Notes: generated by a model not told the origin, from the sequence alone. Positions 9,050-21,438 are shown, numbered from the stretch's first letter. The stretch is 64,000 bases of DNA from Novimethylophilus kurashikiensis (GCF_003112435.1 NZ_BDOQ01000003.1:372001-436000); one strand, 5' to 3'. Numbers and translations are program-made.

Positions 9050-9738
9050 CCTTTAAGCGCTTTCTCTGGCGCGGCCTGCTCGCGCTGCTGATCTTGCTTG
9101 TGCTCTACCAGCTCTGGATTTTCCTGCACGTATGGTGGTGGGTGGATCACAACCCCGACTCCAGCGCTTTCATGGAAGAGCAGGAGCAAATCCTGCAGGC
9201 GAAAAACCCGGATGCGGAGATCAAGCACCGCTGGGTGCCGTACAACAAGATATCGAACAACCTCAAGCGCGCCGTGATTGCTGCCGAAGATGCCAAGTTC
9301 GTCGACCACGAAGGCTTCGACTGGGACGGCATCCAAAAAGCCTACGAAAAGAATCTCAAGAAGGGGAAGATTGTCGCGGGCGGCTCGACCATCAGCCAAC
9401 AGCTTGCCAAGAACTTGTTTCTGTCGGGACGCCGAACACCCTGGCGCAAGCTGGAAGAGGCAATGATCACGCTGATGCTGGAAAAGCTCATGACCAAGCG
9501 CCGCATCCTCGAGATTTACCTCAACAGCATCGAATGGGGCAACGGCGTATTCGGTGCAGAAGCAGCGTCGCGCCACTACTTCCACACCTCAGCCGCCGGC
9601 CTTTCCGCAGCACAAGCTGCAAAGCTGGCGGCCATGGTGCCCAATCCACGGTATTACGACGCGCACCGCAACGCCGTGGGCCTGGGTCGCAAGACCGGCA
9701 TCATCCTCGCTCGTATGCCGGCGGCAGAGCTGCCCTGA
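9046..9738 (+). CDS. mtgA: Monofunctional peptidoglycan transglycosylase MtgA
   Basis: 230 aa. One N-terminal membrane segment (about residues 7-28) anchors a single GT51 glycosyltransferase domain that polymerises lipid II into glycan strands in the periplasm. Visible GT51 blocks: AAEDAKF with the catalytic Glu, [39 protein letters not shown] and the second catalytic region. No transpeptidase domain follows, so it is the monofunctional type. It starts inside the aroE stop (ATGA) and faces uvrA tail to tail with 15 bp between stops. Confidence 0.96.
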   Translation: MTFKRFLWRGLLALLILLVLYQLWIFLHVWWWVDHNPDSSAFMEEQEQILQAKNPDAEIKHRWVPYNKISNNLKRAVIAAEDAKFVDHEGFDWDGIQKAYEKNLKKGKIVAGGSTISQQLAKNLFLSGRRTPWRKLEEAMITLMLEKLMTKRRILEIYLNSIEWGNGVFGAEAASRHYFHTSAAGLSAAQAAKLAAMVPNPRYYDAHRNAVGLGRKTGIILARMPAAELP

Positions 9739-9753
9739 CCGGCACGCGCCCGA

Positions 9754-12567
<2,814 letters not shown>

Positions 12568-12593
12568 GGGTTCCTGACGAGTGTTAGGCTAAC

Positions 12594-12609
12594 CTGATAA
12601 TATACGCAA
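12594..12609. promoter_or_regulatory. Candidate LexA (SOS) box between uvrA and the MFS-ssb pair
   Basis: CTG, ten AT-rich bases, then CAA. This is one base off the CTG-N10-CAG core of the LexA box. It sits 27-42 bp before the uvrA ATG and 31 bp before the MFS ATG, where a divergent SOS operator is expected. In E. coli, uvrA and ssb share such an operator. A single degenerate site, so confidence is modest. Confidence 0.4.
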
Positions 12610-12640
12610 CTTCGCACCAATTTCTCAATCTCAAATTTCC

Positions 12641-14023
12641 ATGCAGCCCTCAGAAAAGATGACTCCGCTGGAGATGCGGACCACCGTTTCATTGGCTTTG
12701 GTGTTCGCGTTGCGCATGTTCGGCATGTTTTCCATCCTGCCTGTGCTCGCGATCCACGCCCAATCGCTGCCCGGCGGCAGCATGCCGCTGCTGGTAGGTA
12801 TCGCGCTCGGCATCGATGGATTGGCCCAGGCCGTTTTGCAAATCCCGTTCGGCTTGCTGTCCGACCGTTACGGCCGCAAGCGCATGATCTACATCGGATT
12901 GGCACTGTTTGCGCTGGGAAGTTTCATCGCAGCAGGCGCCCACGATATCTACATGATCATCCTGGGCCGGTTGGTGCAGGGCACAGGCGCTGTTGCCGCT
13001 GCCATCATTGCGCTGCTGGCCGATTTGACGCGCGAGGAACATCGCTCCAAATCCATGGCCGTGATCGGCATGAGCATCGGCGTCACCTTCGGCGCATCGA
13101 TGGCCTTAGGTCCGGCACTCAACCACTACATCGGCGTTTCCGGCATCTTTGCGCTGACTGGCGTGCTGGCATTGGGCGCCATCTTCGTCATCCGCTTCGT
13201 CGTGCCGACGCCGCAGATCAGCCGTCAACATGCCGACGCAGGTACAGTGCCGTCGCAAATTCTCGGCGTGCTCAAGAACACCGAGTTGCAACGCCTCGAC
13301 TTCGGTATATTCAGCCTGCATGCAGCCATGCGCGGACTATTCGTCGTAGTGCCGTTGCTGCTGCTCAATGTCGGCCCCTTGCCGGTCAACGAGCACTGGA
13401 AGGTCTACCTGCCGGTCATGGCGATTTCGTTCTTCGCCGTGGTGCCCGCCATCATCATCGCCGAGACGCGAGGCAAGATGAAGCCGGTGTTTTGCAGTGC
13501 CGTCGGACTGCTGACTATTGCTACGTTGCTCATGGCAATGATGGTGAACAATTTCTACGGCATCGTCGCCGCGCTTTTCCTGTTCTTCCTCGCGTTCAAC
13601 CTGCTGGAAGCCACCCTACCTTCGCTGATTTCCAAGATCGCTCCGGCCGGCAGCAAAGGTACAGCCATCGGCGTCTACAACAGCTTCCAATTCCTGGGCT
13701 TGTTCCTGGGAGGCACCATTGGCGGCTTCCTGGCCCAGCATGCCAGCCATGCAGCCGTGTTCGCCTTCTCGTCCGGACTATGCCTGGCATGGCTGCTGCT
13801 GGCGCTCTCCATGGAAAAGCCGCCAGCCGTCCGTACCCGCATGTATCATGTCGGCTACGCCTTGGATGAACAAAAAGCCCGCGCGCTGTCCGAACAGCTC
13901 TCCGCCTTGAACGGCGTCAACGAAGCCGTGGTGATCGCCGACGAAGGCGTGGCCTATTTAAAAGTGAGCATGGGCGACTGGGATGAAGCCCGTGCACGTG
14001 AATTGATCGAAAAAGGGGAATGA
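12641..14023 (+). CDS. MFS transporter with C-terminal ferredoxin-like domain (YajR type)
   Basis: 460 aa. The first about 390 residues form 12 membrane helices of the major facilitator superfamily, with the loop motif [12 protein letters not shown] between helices 2 and 3. After the last helix, a soluble tail of about 65 residues (from RMYHVGY to the end) resembles the YAM domain of E. coli YajR, a small ferredoxin-like fold. Substrate unknown; drug or metabolite export is a usual guess for this branch. It is followed at 1 bp by ssb, so the two are probably cotranscribed, and it is divergent from uvrA. Confidence 0.88.
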   Translation: MQPSEKMTPLEMRTTVSLALVFALRMFGMFSILPVLAIHAQSLPGGSMPLLVGIALGIDGLAQAVLQIPFGLLSDRYGRKRMIYIGLALFALGSFIAAGAHDIYMIILGRLVQGTGAVAAAIIALLADLTREEHRSKSMAVIGMSIGVTFGASMALGPALNHYIGVSGIFALTGVLALGAIFVIRFVVPTPQISRQHADAGTVPSQILGVLKNTELQRLDFGIFSLHAAMRGLFVVVPLLLLNVGPLPVNEHWKVYLPVMAISFFAVVPAIIIAETRGKMKPVFCSAVGLLTIATLLMAMMVNNFYGIVAALFLFFLAFNLLEATLPSLISKIAPAGSKGTAIGVYNSFQFLGLFLGGTIGGFLAQHASHAAVFAFSSGLCLAWLLLALSMEKPPAVRTRMYHVGYALDEQKARALSEQLSALNGVNEAVVIADEGVAYLKVSMGDWDEARARELIEKGE

Positions 14024-14024
14024 T

Positions 14025-14516
14025 ATGGCGTCAGTCAACAAATGCATCTTCATCGGCAACCTCGGGCGCGACCCGGAAGTCCGCTACATGCCGAGCGGCG
14101 ACGCAATGGCCAACTTCTCCATTGCCTGTACTGACAGCTTCCGCGACAAGAGCGGTGCCAAGCAGGAGCGTACCGAATGGGTCCGCATCGTGATGTTCGG
14201 CAAGCAAGCCGAGATCGCCGGCGAATACCTCAAGAAAGGCTCCTCGGTCTACATCGAAGGCCGCATGCAAACCCGCAAGTGGACCAACAAGGAAGGCCAG
14301 GACCAGTACACCACCGAGATCGTCGCCGACCGCATGCAAATGCTGGGCGGCCGCAGTTCCGGCGGCGGCAACAGCTTCGAAGTAATGGATGACGACATGA
14401 GCATGGGCAGCTCCGCTCCCGCCCCGCAACGCCAGCAAGCCCCCGCCAGCCGTCCGGCAGCAGCCCCGGCACCGGCGTCATCGTTTGATGATATGGATGA
14501 CGATATTCCATTTTGA
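14025..14516 (+). CDS. ssb: Single-stranded DNA-binding protein
   Basis: 163 aa. The N-terminal OB fold (about 1-110, starting [20 protein letters not shown]) binds ssDNA as a tetramer. A flexible linker rich in Pro, Ala, Ser and Gln follows, and the acidic tip ends in DDDIPF, the docking site for replication and repair partners. The start lies 1 bp after the MFS stop, so translation is coupled. A strong terminator closes the unit. Together with the divergent uvrA this is a DNA-repair neighbourhood. Confidence 0.98.
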   Translation: MASVNKCIFIGNLGRDPEVRYMPSGDAMANFSIACTDSFRDKSGAKQERTEWVRIVMFGKQAEIAGEYLKKGSSVYIEGRMQTRKWTNKEGQDQYTTEIVADRMQMLGGRSSGGGNSFEVMDDDMSMGSSAPAPQRQQAPASRPAAAPAPASSFDDMDDDIPF

Positions 14517-14535
14517 TCTGTCAGTGCTGAACCCA

Positions 14536-14559
14536 AAGGCCGCCCGTGCGGCCTTTTGT
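14536..14559 (+). terminator. Rho-independent terminator after ssb
   Basis: Perfect 8-bp stem AAGGCCGC/GCGGCCTT (14536-14543 with 14548-14555) with a CCGT loop and a T-rich tail. It also lies just after the dinB stop on the other strand and may serve both genes. Confidence 0.9.
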
Positions 14560-14562
14560 CTT

Positions 14563-15732
14563 TCAAAACGGTAACTCGGCTTGCTGAAAGGCCTCTCTTT
14601 GTTCCAGCCCCACGCCAAAGGGCGCTAGTCCACCTACCCTTATCCCCAGCAGCCTAAGCCTTTGCACCATCCGAACCCGCTTCAAGCATTCCCGGGACGC
14701 TTGAAGGATATCGTCAGGGCGTTGTGTTACGTAAGGCAGCGTGATGTCGCGCGTCACCGTACTGAAATCCTGAAACCGAAGCTTGATGCCGATAGTTTTG
14801 CCCTCGTACCCCTTGCGCTTGAGATCGTCGGCAACCCGATCGCACAGCCGGGTCAGCGCATCGGTCAGCAATTGACGATCTTGCCGCACGTGCAGGTCGC
14901 GCTCGAAAGTGGTTTCACGGCTGACCGACTTGGGCTCGGAGCGTGTCACTACCGGTCTGTTGTCCCGACCATTGGCCGCGTCGATCAGCCATTCGGCGTA
15001 GCTGCGGCCGAAGTGCTCCAGTAGTACTTTCGGATCGGCCTGGGCAAGTTGACCGATGGTTTCTATCCCAAGCGATGCAAGCCGTTGCGCCGCCTTGGGA
15101 CCGATGCCGTTGACCTTGCTGGCCTTGAGCGGCCAGATACGTGCAGGAATATCCTCCGGCGCAAGAATGGTGAGGCCGTCCGGCTTGTCGAGGTCGGAGC
15201 CGATCTTGGCGAGCAGTTTGTTGGGCGCGACGGCGATGGAACATCGCAGCCCGGTAGCTTCAAAGACGGCCTGCTTGATACGCGCCGCCAAGGCATGAGT
15301 TTCCTCGGCATGCTGGGTCAGGTCGATATAAATCTCGTCGATGCCGCGATCTTCGATTTCCGGCGCGATGATCGAGACGGCCTGCTTGAACAGCAGCGAA
15401 TAATGGCGGTAGGCATTGAAATCAGCTGGCAGCAGCACGGCGTCCAGCGCCAGCTTGGCCGCCTTCATCACGCCCATGGCGGAAAACACGCCGAGCGCTC
15501 TTGCTTCATAGGTGGAGGTAGTAACGACGCCTCGCCCAACATAATTGCGCAGCTTTGCAAAACTGCGGGTGCCGTCGGGCAGCACTCGTGGCGCATCGAT
15601 GGAACGCCCGCCCACAACCATGGGCAGGCCCCTCAGCTCGGGATAGCGCAGCAGTTCCACCCCCGCGAAAAACATGTCCATATCCAGATGGGCGATGCGA
15701 CGAGGGGAGTGATTGGCGGGTAGCGGCTCCAT
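14563..15732 (-). CDS. dinB: DNA polymerase IV (Y family) DinB
   Basis: 389 aa. A translesion polymerase without proofreading. Catalytic acidic residues are seen in HLDMDMFFAGVE near the N-terminus and in the later DRGIDEIYID block; the normal SxDE motif is therefore a GIDE variant here. A helix-hairpin-helix segment (KVNGIGPKAAQRL) and the little-finger domain (SVSRETTFERDL onward) follow. The C-terminal end QREAFQQAELPF resembles a beta-clamp-binding tail. Convergent with ssb; no SOS box was obvious before the start. Confidence 0.93.
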   Translation of the reverse strand: MEPLPANHSPRRIAHLDMDMFFAGVELLRYPELRGLPMVVGGRSIDAPRVLPDGTRSFAKLRNYVGRGVVTTSTYEARALGVFSAMGVMKAAKLALDAVLLPADFNAYRHYSLLFKQAVSIIAPEIEDRGIDEIYIDLTQHAEETHALAARIKQAVFEATGLRCSIAVAPNKLLAKIGSDLDKPDGLTILAPEDIPARIWPLKASKVNGIGPKAAQRLASLGIETIGQLAQADPKVLLEHFGRSYAEWLIDAANGRDNRPVVTRSEPKSVSRETTFERDLHVRQDRQLLTDALTRLCDRVADDLKRKGYEGKTIGIKLRFQDFSTVTRDITLPYVTQRPDDILQASRECLKRVRMVQRLRLLGIRVGGLAPFGVGLEQREAFQQAELPF

Positions 15733-15893
15733 AGCTGAAATTATGACATCGGATGGCGCAAATGATGCTTGCGCTTTATCTGCAACGCCGCGAACCGTTC
15801 TGAAACGCGTCTTTGCGCTACATTTCCGCCCCTTGATACCGCAAGCCTATGCCCCAATATCGGTGCGGTAATAGAAAAACATGGCTTGTCAGG

Positions 15894-15899
15894 TATAAT
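15894..15899 (+). promoter_or_regulatory. Candidate -10 box of the FmdB-DUF502-aspS unit
   Basis: A perfect TATAAT lies 24 bp before the FmdB start, just upstream of the AAGGAGG ribosome site at 15910. The matching -35 is weak (ATAGAA at 17 bp). The leader would be only about 17 nt. Confidence 0.5.
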
Positions 15900-15922
15900 T
15901 TTGTTTTTTAAGGAGGTTCCTT

Positions 15923-16174
15923 ATGCCGATTTACGAATACCGCTGCACCAGCTGCGGCGTCGAAAAAGAAGTCATGCAAAAGATGAGCGATGCGCCGCTC
16001 ACCACCTGCCCGGATTGCGGCAAGGAAACGTTCGCCAAGCAATTGTCCGCAGCCGGCTTCCAGCTCAAGGGCAGCGGTTGGTACGCTACCGATTTCAAGG
16101 GCGCGAGTTCCAAGCCCAAGGAAGACAGCGCGCCAGCTAGCACGCCGTGCGGCGGCAGCTGCGCTTGCCACTAA
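15923..16174 (+). CDS. FmdB-family zinc ribbon protein
   Basis: 83 aa. It begins MPIYEYRCTSCG and has a second pair TTCPDCG, giving the CxxC...CxxC zinc ribbon of the FmdB family (putative regulatory proteins). The tail is Ser/Ala/Pro rich and ends CGGSCACH, a second cysteine cluster. A strong Shine-Dalgarno (AAGGAGG) precedes it. The order FmdB, DUF502, aspS is common in betaproteobacteria. A terminator-like hairpin follows, so downstream genes may be attenuated. Role unknown. Confidence 0.9.
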   Translation: MPIYEYRCTSCGVEKEVMQKMSDAPLTTCPDCGKETFAKQLSAAGFQLKGSGWYATDFKGASSKPKEDSAPASTPCGGSCACH

Positions 16175-16193
16175 GCGATTGAAGAGACCCAAT

Positions 16194-16228
16194 AGCAAAG
16201 TTCGCGCATAGCGGACTTTGCTTTTTTC
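16194..16228 (+). terminator. Terminator or attenuator between FmdB and DUF502 genes
   Basis: A 12-bp stem with one G-U pair (16194-16205 with 16211-16222), a 5-nt loop and a run of six T. It lies between two genes of the same strand only 59 bp apart, so it may set the ratio of FmdB to DUF502/aspS transcripts rather than end an operon. Confidence 0.8.
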
Positions 16229-16233
16229 ATCTC

Positions 16234-16860
16234 ATGCTAAAACGTTATTTCCTGACCGGCCTGCTCGTCCTGGTGCCGCTCGCCATTACCGTATGGGTAT
16301 TGGCGACCCTGATCGGCCTCATGGACCAAAGCCTGTTGCTGCTGCCGCCGAGCTGGCGCCCTGAGAGTCGTTTCGGCTTTAGCGTGCCCGGCATGGGTGC
16401 GGTGCTGACGGTACTGATCGTGCTGATTACCGGCATCCTCGCCACCAATTTCTTCGGCAAGCGACTGATCCTGTTTTGGGAAGGTTTGCTGGCACGCGTG
16501 CCGGTGGTCAAATCCATCTACTACAGCGTCAAGCAAGTCTCGGACACGTTGTTTTCCGGCACTGGCGAGCACTTCGGGAAAGTGCTGCTCGTTCCCTACC
16601 CACACCAGGGCGCCTTGTCGATTGCGTTTCAAACCGGCACGCCGACCCCACAAGTGGCCCAGCACAGCGACGAAGAACTGGTGAGCGTATTCATCCCCAC
16701 CGCGCCTAGTCCGGTCAACGGCTTTTTCTTCTTCGTGAAAAAAAGCGACACCGTCGAACTCGATATCAGCGTGGACGAGGCATTGAAATACATCGTCTCG
16801 ATGGGCGTCGTAGTGCCGACGCCAAAAGATATCCAAGCCGCCAATTACGTTGGCGATTAA
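16234..16860 (+). CDS. DUF502 family membrane protein
   Basis: 208 aa. Two membrane helices (about residues 5-27 and 50-72) are followed by a soluble domain of about 130 residues containing the family block [20 protein letters not shown] and a [15 protein letters not shown] segment. DUF502 proteins are widespread inner-membrane proteins with no agreed function. The gene begins just after the terminator-like hairpin and is followed by aspS, whose ATG is 31 bp beyond the stop. Confidence 0.9.
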   Translation: MLKRYFLTGLLVLVPLAITVWVLATLIGLMDQSLLLLPPSWRPESRFGFSVPGMGAVLTVLIVLITGILATNFFGKRLILFWEGLLARVPVVKSIYYSVKQVSDTLFSGTGEHFGKVLLVPYPHQGALSIAFQTGTPTPQVAQHSDEELVSVFIPTAPSPVNGFFFFVKKSDTVELDISVDEALKYIVSMGVVVPTPKDIQAANYVGD

Positions 16861-16891
16861 CTCAACTTCAAACAAGCAATTCGAAATTTCT

Positions 16892-18676
16892 ATGCGTACT
16901 CATTACTGCGGCGAGCTCAATAGCCAACATATCGGACAAATCGTCACCCTATGCGGTTGGGCGCATCGCCGCCGCGACCACGGCGGCGTTATCTTCATCG
17001 ACCTGCGCGACCGCACCGGTATGTCGCAAATCGTGATCGATCCGGACACCCCCGAAGCCTTTGCCTTGGCCGAAACCGTACGCAATGAATTCGTACTCAA
17101 GATTACATGCAAGGTGCGCCCTCGTCCCGAAGGCACGGTCAACCCTAATATTCCGACCGGCGAGGTCGAAATGCTGGCAAGCGAAATCGAAATCCTCAAC
17201 CCATCGCTCACGCCCCCCTTCATGCTGGACGACGACAACCTGAGTGAAACCGTGCGTCTGGAGCACCGCTATCTCGACCTGCGCCGTCCCGCGATGCAGA
17301 AGAACATGATGCTGCGCTATCGTGTTGCCAAGACCTTGCGCGATTATCTCGATACTGCCGGTTTCATCGAAGTCGAGACGCCGATGCTGACCCGCAGCAC
17401 CCCGGAAGGTGCACGCGACTACCTGGTGCCGTCACGCGTGCACCATGGCATGTTCTTCGCGCTGCCGCAGTCTCCGCAGTTGTTCAAGCAACTCCTCATG
17501 GTGGCAGGCTTCGACAAGTACTTCCAGATCACCAAGTGCTTCCGCGACGAAGACCTGCGCGCCGACCGTCAGCCGGAATTCACCCAGGTGGATATCGAGA
17601 CCTCCTTCCTCAACGAAAACCAGATCATGGACATCGTCGAGGAAATGATCCGCCGCATGTTCAAGCAAGTGCAGGACATCGACCTGCCCAATCCCTTCCC
17701 GCGCATGCCTTTCAGCGAAGCGATGAACCGCTACGGCTCCGACAAGCCTGACATGCGCGTCACGCTGGAAATCACCGAACTCACCGATGTAATGAAGGAT
17801 GTCGACTTCAAGGTGTTCTCGGGTGCAGCCAATATGGCAGGCGGCCGAGTGGCCGGCTTGCGTATCCCTGGCGGCTCTGCACTGACCCGCGGCGAAATCG
17901 ACGCATACACCGAATTCGTCAAGATTTACGGTGCCAAGGGTCTGGCCTATGTCAAGATCAACGACATCACCAAGCTCAACGAAGAAGGCCTGCAATCGCC
18001 GATCGTGAAAAACATCCACGTCAACGCGCTGCAAGCCGTCATTAAGCGCACCGGCGCTCAGAACGGCGATCTCGTGTTCTTTGGCGCCGACAAGGCCAAG
18101 GTGGTCAACGAAGCGCTAGGCGCACTGCGCGCCAAGGTCGGCCACGAGAAGGGCCACGTCGACGGCCGCACCTGGGCTCCGCTTTGGGTGGTGGATTTCC
18201 CGATGTTTGAACACGACGAGGAAGCCGACCGCTGGGTCGCCTTGCATCACCCCTTCACTTCGCCCAAGGACGGCCACGAAGACCTGCTCACCACTAACCC
18301 TGGTGCAGCACTCTCCAAGGCCTACGACATGGTGTTGAACGGCTGGGAAGTCGGCGGAGGTTCCGTCCGTATCCACCGCCAGGAAGTGCAATCGAAGGTA
18401 TTCGATGCGCTCAAAATCTCTGCAGAAGAAGCCCAGGAGAAATTCGGCTTCCTGCTCGATGCCCTGCAATACGGTGCGCCCCCGCACGGCGGCCTGGCTT
18501 TCGGCCTGGATCGTCTGGTCACACTCATGGCCGGCGCCGAGTCCATCCGCGACGTCATCGCCTTCCCCAAGACCCAGCGTGCTCAGTGCTTGATGACCAA
18601 GGCACCGAACGAGGTCGACGAGAAGCAGCTGCGCGAGTTGCATATCCGCGTGCGCCAGCAGAACGTCGCCGGCTAA
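16892..18676 (+). CDS. aspS: Aspartyl-tRNA synthetase, probably non-discriminating
   Basis: 594 aa. Class II synthetase with an N-terminal OB anticodon-binding domain, the catalytic core (motif 2 [16 protein letters not shown], motif 3 GLAFGLDRL) and the bacterial GAD insertion in the middle. I used ATG 16892 (MRTHYCGE), the conserved N-terminus; a TTG at 16850 would overlap the DUF502 gene. In the anticodon domain the sequence reads RRRDHGG, with His30 at the position linked in Pseudomonas aeruginosa to recognition of both tRNA-Asp and tRNA-Asn. If so, Asn-tRNA would be made through GatCAB amidation. Confidence 0.97.
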   Translation: MRTHYCGELNSQHIGQIVTLCGWAHRRRDHGGVIFIDLRDRTGMSQIVIDPDTPEAFALAETVRNEFVLKITCKVRPRPEGTVNPNIPTGEVEMLASEIEILNPSLTPPFMLDDDNLSETVRLEHRYLDLRRPAMQKNMMLRYRVAKTLRDYLDTAGFIEVETPMLTRSTPEGARDYLVPSRVHHGMFFALPQSPQLFKQLLMVAGFDKYFQITKCFRDEDLRADRQPEFTQVDIETSFLNENQIMDIVEEMIRRMFKQVQDIDLPNPFPRMPFSEAMNRYGSDKPDMRVTLEITELTDVMKDVDFKVFSGAANMAGGRVAGLRIPGGSALTRGEIDAYTEFVKIYGAKGLAYVKINDITKLNEEGLQSPIVKNIHVNALQAVIKRTGAQNGDLVFFGADKAKVVNEALGALRAKVGHEKGHVDGRTWAPLWVVDFPMFEHDEEADRWVALHHPFTSPKDGHEDLLTTNPGAALSKAYDMVLNGWEVGGGSVRIHRQEVQSKVFDALKISAEEAQEKFGFLLDALQYGAPPHGGLAFGLDRLVTLMAGAESIRDVIAFPKTQRAQCLMTKAPNEVDEKQLRELHIRVRQQNVAG

Positions 18677-18705
18677 TAGCTCAGCATCTAGCTTTTTAGG
18701 CTATC

Positions 18706-18741
18706 AATGGCCTCGGTGCAGATGTACCGAGGCCATTTTTA
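18706..18741 (+). terminator. Rho-independent terminator after aspS
   Basis: Perfect 12-bp stem AATGGCCTCGGT/ACCGAGGCCATT (18706-18717 with 18726-18737), 8-nt loop and T run. Ends the FmdB-DUF502-aspS unit. Confidence 0.93.
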
Positions 18742-18819
18742 TATCCATCGCAATTGCATGGCAACTGCACTGCAATTATTCTTCGAAATCACCGACCAGC
18801 CCTCAGGAGCATGTAGTCC

Positions 18820-19347
18820 ATGCCCATCAAATCCCGTATCCGCACCATTCCGCATTTCCCCAAATACGGAATCCAATACCGCGACATCACGACTTTGCTC
18901 AAGGATCCTCTCGGTCTGCGCCTCGTCGTCTACGAATTGTTCAAGCGCTATACGGGGCAGAAGATCGACAAGATAGCCGCGATCGAATCGCGCGGCTTCA
19001 TCATCGCTGCGCCGCTCGCCGTGCAGCTTGGTGTGGGGTTAGTGCCTATCCGCAAGCCAGGCAAGCTTCCGGGAGAGAAGGTCGGGCACGACTATCAGCT
19101 GGAATACGGCAGCGACCGCCTGGAACTGCATAGCGATGCGATCGAGTCTGGGGAAAAGGTACTGCTTGTAGACGACCTGCTAGCGACAGGCGGCACGGCC
19201 CTCGCAGGGATTCACCTCATCGAGAAGCTTGGAGGAGCGCTCGTGGAATGCGCTTTCGTCGTCGACCTGCCGGATGTCGGCGGCCGTCGTCGGCTTGAAG
19301 GTGAAGGGTACTCGGTCTTTGCCTTGTGCGAATTCGAGGGGGATTGA
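18820..19347 (+). CDS. apt: Adenine phosphoribosyltransferase
   Basis: 175 aa. Converts adenine and PRPP to AMP in purine salvage. The N-terminus has the FPKYGIQYRDITTLL block typical of Apt, and VLLVDDLLATGGTA is the PRPP-binding loop. A ribosome site CAGGAG lies about 10 nt upstream. Its TGA overlaps the ATG of the next gene by one base (TGATG), so Apt and the RMD1-family protein are translationally coupled. Confidence 0.95.
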   Translation: MPIKSRIRTIPHFPKYGIQYRDITTLLKDPLGLRLVVYELFKRYTGQKIDKIAAIESRGFIIAAPLAVQLGVGLVPIRKPGKLPGEKVGHDYQLEYGSDRLELHSDAIESGEKVLLVDDLLATGGTALAGIHLIEKLGGALVECAFVVDLPDVGGRRRLEGEGYSVFALCEFEGD

Positions 19348-20150
19348 TGAAGCTCGCACTCACGAATCGGCAAGATCTTAAGGCTCGCGCGCTCTTGCTG
19401 GGCGATCGCCTTGATCTCAGGGCATTCAAGATTGCAGATTGTCTCGCGACGACGCCATTGACGCTGGAAGCGGATGCCGACGGCGGCATTGCGGTGCTGT
19501 TCCGCTATGGGGTGGTGGTGTTTTTCGGCGTGAAAAGCCTCGACGAAGTCCGGTTCATCGACACGCTCAAGCCCTTGATCACCAATCCCTATGCGACGCC
19601 GGAAATCGAAGAAATGGATATCCACTGCGGAAAGTCCGGCCTGGGCGTGCAGAGCGGGGCCGTTTCATTGGATGAAATTTCGCTCGAGAAAATGCAGGTG
19701 ATCGCCGATGCATTGAGCAAGAGCTTGCTATTGTCGCTTTATGAAAAAACAGTGGGCAGCGAATTCGACAAGATCGAGCCCTTGGCACAGCAGCTCGCAA
19801 CGCACGGCAAGGTCAGCGCGGATGCCAAGACGCTGCTATCCAAGATAGGCAACATGCTGCTCATCGAGCATCGCATGGTAGGACGGGCAGAGCTCGGCGA
19901 TAAGCCGGAAACCCTCTGGGATTATCCGCAACTAGGCGGACTGTATGCGAGCCTGGAGGACGAATTCGAGTTGCCGGAGCGGCAAGCTGCGCTGGAGCGC
20001 AAGCTGGGACTGATCTCAGATACCGCCCAGACGCTTGCCGACGTATGGGACAACAAGCAGCTGCATAAGCTGGAATGGTATGTCATCGGACTCATCGTCT
20101 TTGAGATCATCATCAGCTTGTTCGAGCTAGGCGATAAGTTTTTTCATTGA
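19347..20150 (+). CDS. RMD1/DUF155 family membrane protein
   Basis: 267 aa. The start ATG 19347 overlaps the apt stop. The body contains GGIAVLFRYGVVVFFG near residue 45 and an acidic stretch around EIEEMDIHC. The C-terminal part has QAALERKLGLISDTAQTL, then KLEWYVIGLIVFEIIISLFEL, a single membrane helix at the end. This is the RMD1/DUF155 pattern, named for yeast and mitochondrial relatives such as RMND1 that are linked to organelle translation. The bacterial role is unknown. A strong terminator follows. Confidence 0.85.
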   Translation: MKLALTNRQDLKARALLLGDRLDLRAFKIADCLATTPLTLEADADGGIAVLFRYGVVVFFGVKSLDEVRFIDTLKPLITNPYATPEIEEMDIHCGKSGLGVQSGAVSLDEISLEKMQVIADALSKSLLLSLYEKTVGSEFDKIEPLAQQLATHGKVSADAKTLLSKIGNMLLIEHRMVGRAELGDKPETLWDYPQLGGLYASLEDEFELPERQAALERKLGLISDTAQTLADVWDNKQLHKLEWYVIGLIVFEIIISLFELGDKFFH

Positions 20151-20163
20151 GCTTCACCTCAAC

Positions 20164-20194
20164 AAAAAAGCCGGGTATGCACCCGGCTTTTTTG
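20164..20194. terminator. Bidirectional terminator between RMD1-family gene and ccsB
   Basis: AAAAAAGCCGGGT, 4-nt loop, ACCCGGCTTTTTT. A-rich on one side and T-rich on the other, so it can end both converging transcripts. Confidence 0.93.
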
Positions 20195-20221
20195 TTGGTC
20201 AGCTTGCACTTAAGTCGTCAT

Positions 20222-21367
20222 TTAGAGCTGCCCGTAGGAATGCAAGCCGGACAGGAACATATTCACACCCAGGAAGGCGAAGGTCGTCACCAGCAGGCCG
20301 ATCAGCGCCCACCAGGCCAATACCGTTCCGCGCAGACCCTTGACGAGGCGCAAGTGCAGCCAGGCCGCATAGTTAAGCCAGACGATCAGCGCCCAGGTTT
20401 CCTTCGGGTCCCAGGACCAGTAGCCGCCCCATGCTTCCGCCGCCCACATGGCACCGAGGATGGTAGCGATGGTGAAGAAGGCGAAGCCGATGGCGATGAC
20501 CTTGTACATCAGGTCGTCCAGAACTTCCAGGGCCGGCAGGCGAGATGTCAGGATGCCACGTTGCGACAGCAGGTAGGCACTCCCCACCATGGCAGCCAGC
20601 GAGAACGAGCCGTAGCCGATAAAGTTGGCCGGCACGTGGATCTTCATCCAATAGGACTGTAGTGCCGGCACCAGTGGCTGAATACCGCTCGCCTGACGAT
20701 CGAAGGTGTACCACAGGATGAACCCCACACCTGCATTCACCACCAGCAGCACGAACCCACCCAGCTGGCGGGTGTTGAAGCGGCCTTCGTAATACAAGTA
20801 CAGCAGCGACGTGATCAGGCAGAACAGGATGAATACTTCATACAAGTTGCTGATAGGGATATGGCCGACATCGGGCGAAATGAGATAAGACTCGTACCAG
20901 CGCACCATGAGGCCGGTAAAGCCCATTAGCACGGCGCTCCAGGTCAGTCCCGTCGCCACTTTGCCTACGAACATCGAGCGAGAGAACGTCGCGCCCCAGT
21001 AGGTCAGCATTGCCAGCACGAAGAGGACATTCATCCACATGATGGCGGTCTGGCTGCCGACGAAGAACTTCAGGAAGAAGGCGTGATCGACGCTAGCAAG
21101 ATCGCCGTGATATTGGCTGATGCCGAATAGGCTCAACGCGGCGATACCGACCAGCAGCGGACGCACCGGTTTCCAGAACCAGCCCAGCCAGCTAAAACCC
21201 GCAACAGCCCCCAGCAGGAAGCTCTTTTCATAGGCATCCATGTAAGCGCCGTAACGACTGAAGGCGAAAACACCGCCGAAAAGCAGCAGCAAGGCATAAG
21301 CCCAATCCACCCACGACAGGGTCTTGAGCAGGGGTTGCGGCTCGATATAGTTTTGCGTCAATTCCAT
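20222..21367 (-). CDS. ccsB: Cytochrome c assembly protein CcsB/ResC (CcsA family)
   Basis: 381 aa, multi-pass membrane protein. The haem-handling WWD segment GGYWSWDPKETWALI lies in the last third, flanked by conserved histidines, as in the CcsA/ResC family. With ResB it forms the system II complex that exports haem and attaches it to apocytochromes c in the periplasm. I used ATG 21367 (MELTQNY); a longer reading to 21424 adds only non-conserved sequence overlapping a hairpin. It is downstream of resB on the same strand, with 90 bp and a hairpin between. Confidence 0.93.
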   Translation of the reverse strand: MELTQNYIEPQPLLKTLSWVDWAYALLLLFGGVFAFSRYGAYMDAYEKSFLLGAVAGFSWLGWFWKPVRPLLVGIAALSLFGISQYHGDLASVDHAFFLKFFVGSQTAIMWMNVLFVLAMLTYWGATFSRSMFVGKVATGLTWSAVLMGFTGLMVRWYESYLISPDVGHIPISNLYEVFILFCLITSLLYLYYEGRFNTRQLGGFVLLVVNAGVGFILWYTFDRQASGIQPLVPALQSYWMKIHVPANFIGYGSFSLAAMVGSAYLLSQRGILTSRLPALEVLDDLMYKVIAIGFAFFTIATILGAMWAAEAWGGYWSWDPKETWALIVWLNYAAWLHLRLVKGLRGTVLAWWALIGLLVTTFAFLGVNMFLSGLHSYGQL

Positions 21368-21408
21368 TGCTTGATCCTCGGTCAATATTCCGGTTTGCCA
21401 GCAGAAAA

Positions 21409-21438
21409 CGGATGAACATCGCAACGCGATGACATCCG
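21409..21438. repeat. Nested inverted repeat between resB and ccsB
   Basis: CGGATG (21409-21414) pairs with CATCCG (21433-21438), and inside it CATCGC (21417-21422) pairs with GCGATG (21426-21431). This gives a two-part stem of 12 bp in the 90-bp gap. No T run follows on the coding strand, so it looks like an intercistronic stability or processing hairpin rather than a terminator. Confidence 0.6.

Noticed and set aside
15769-16140. 123-codon plus-strand frame before and across FmdB
   Set aside because: Out of frame with the FmdB zinc-ribbon gene and begins in the promoter region.
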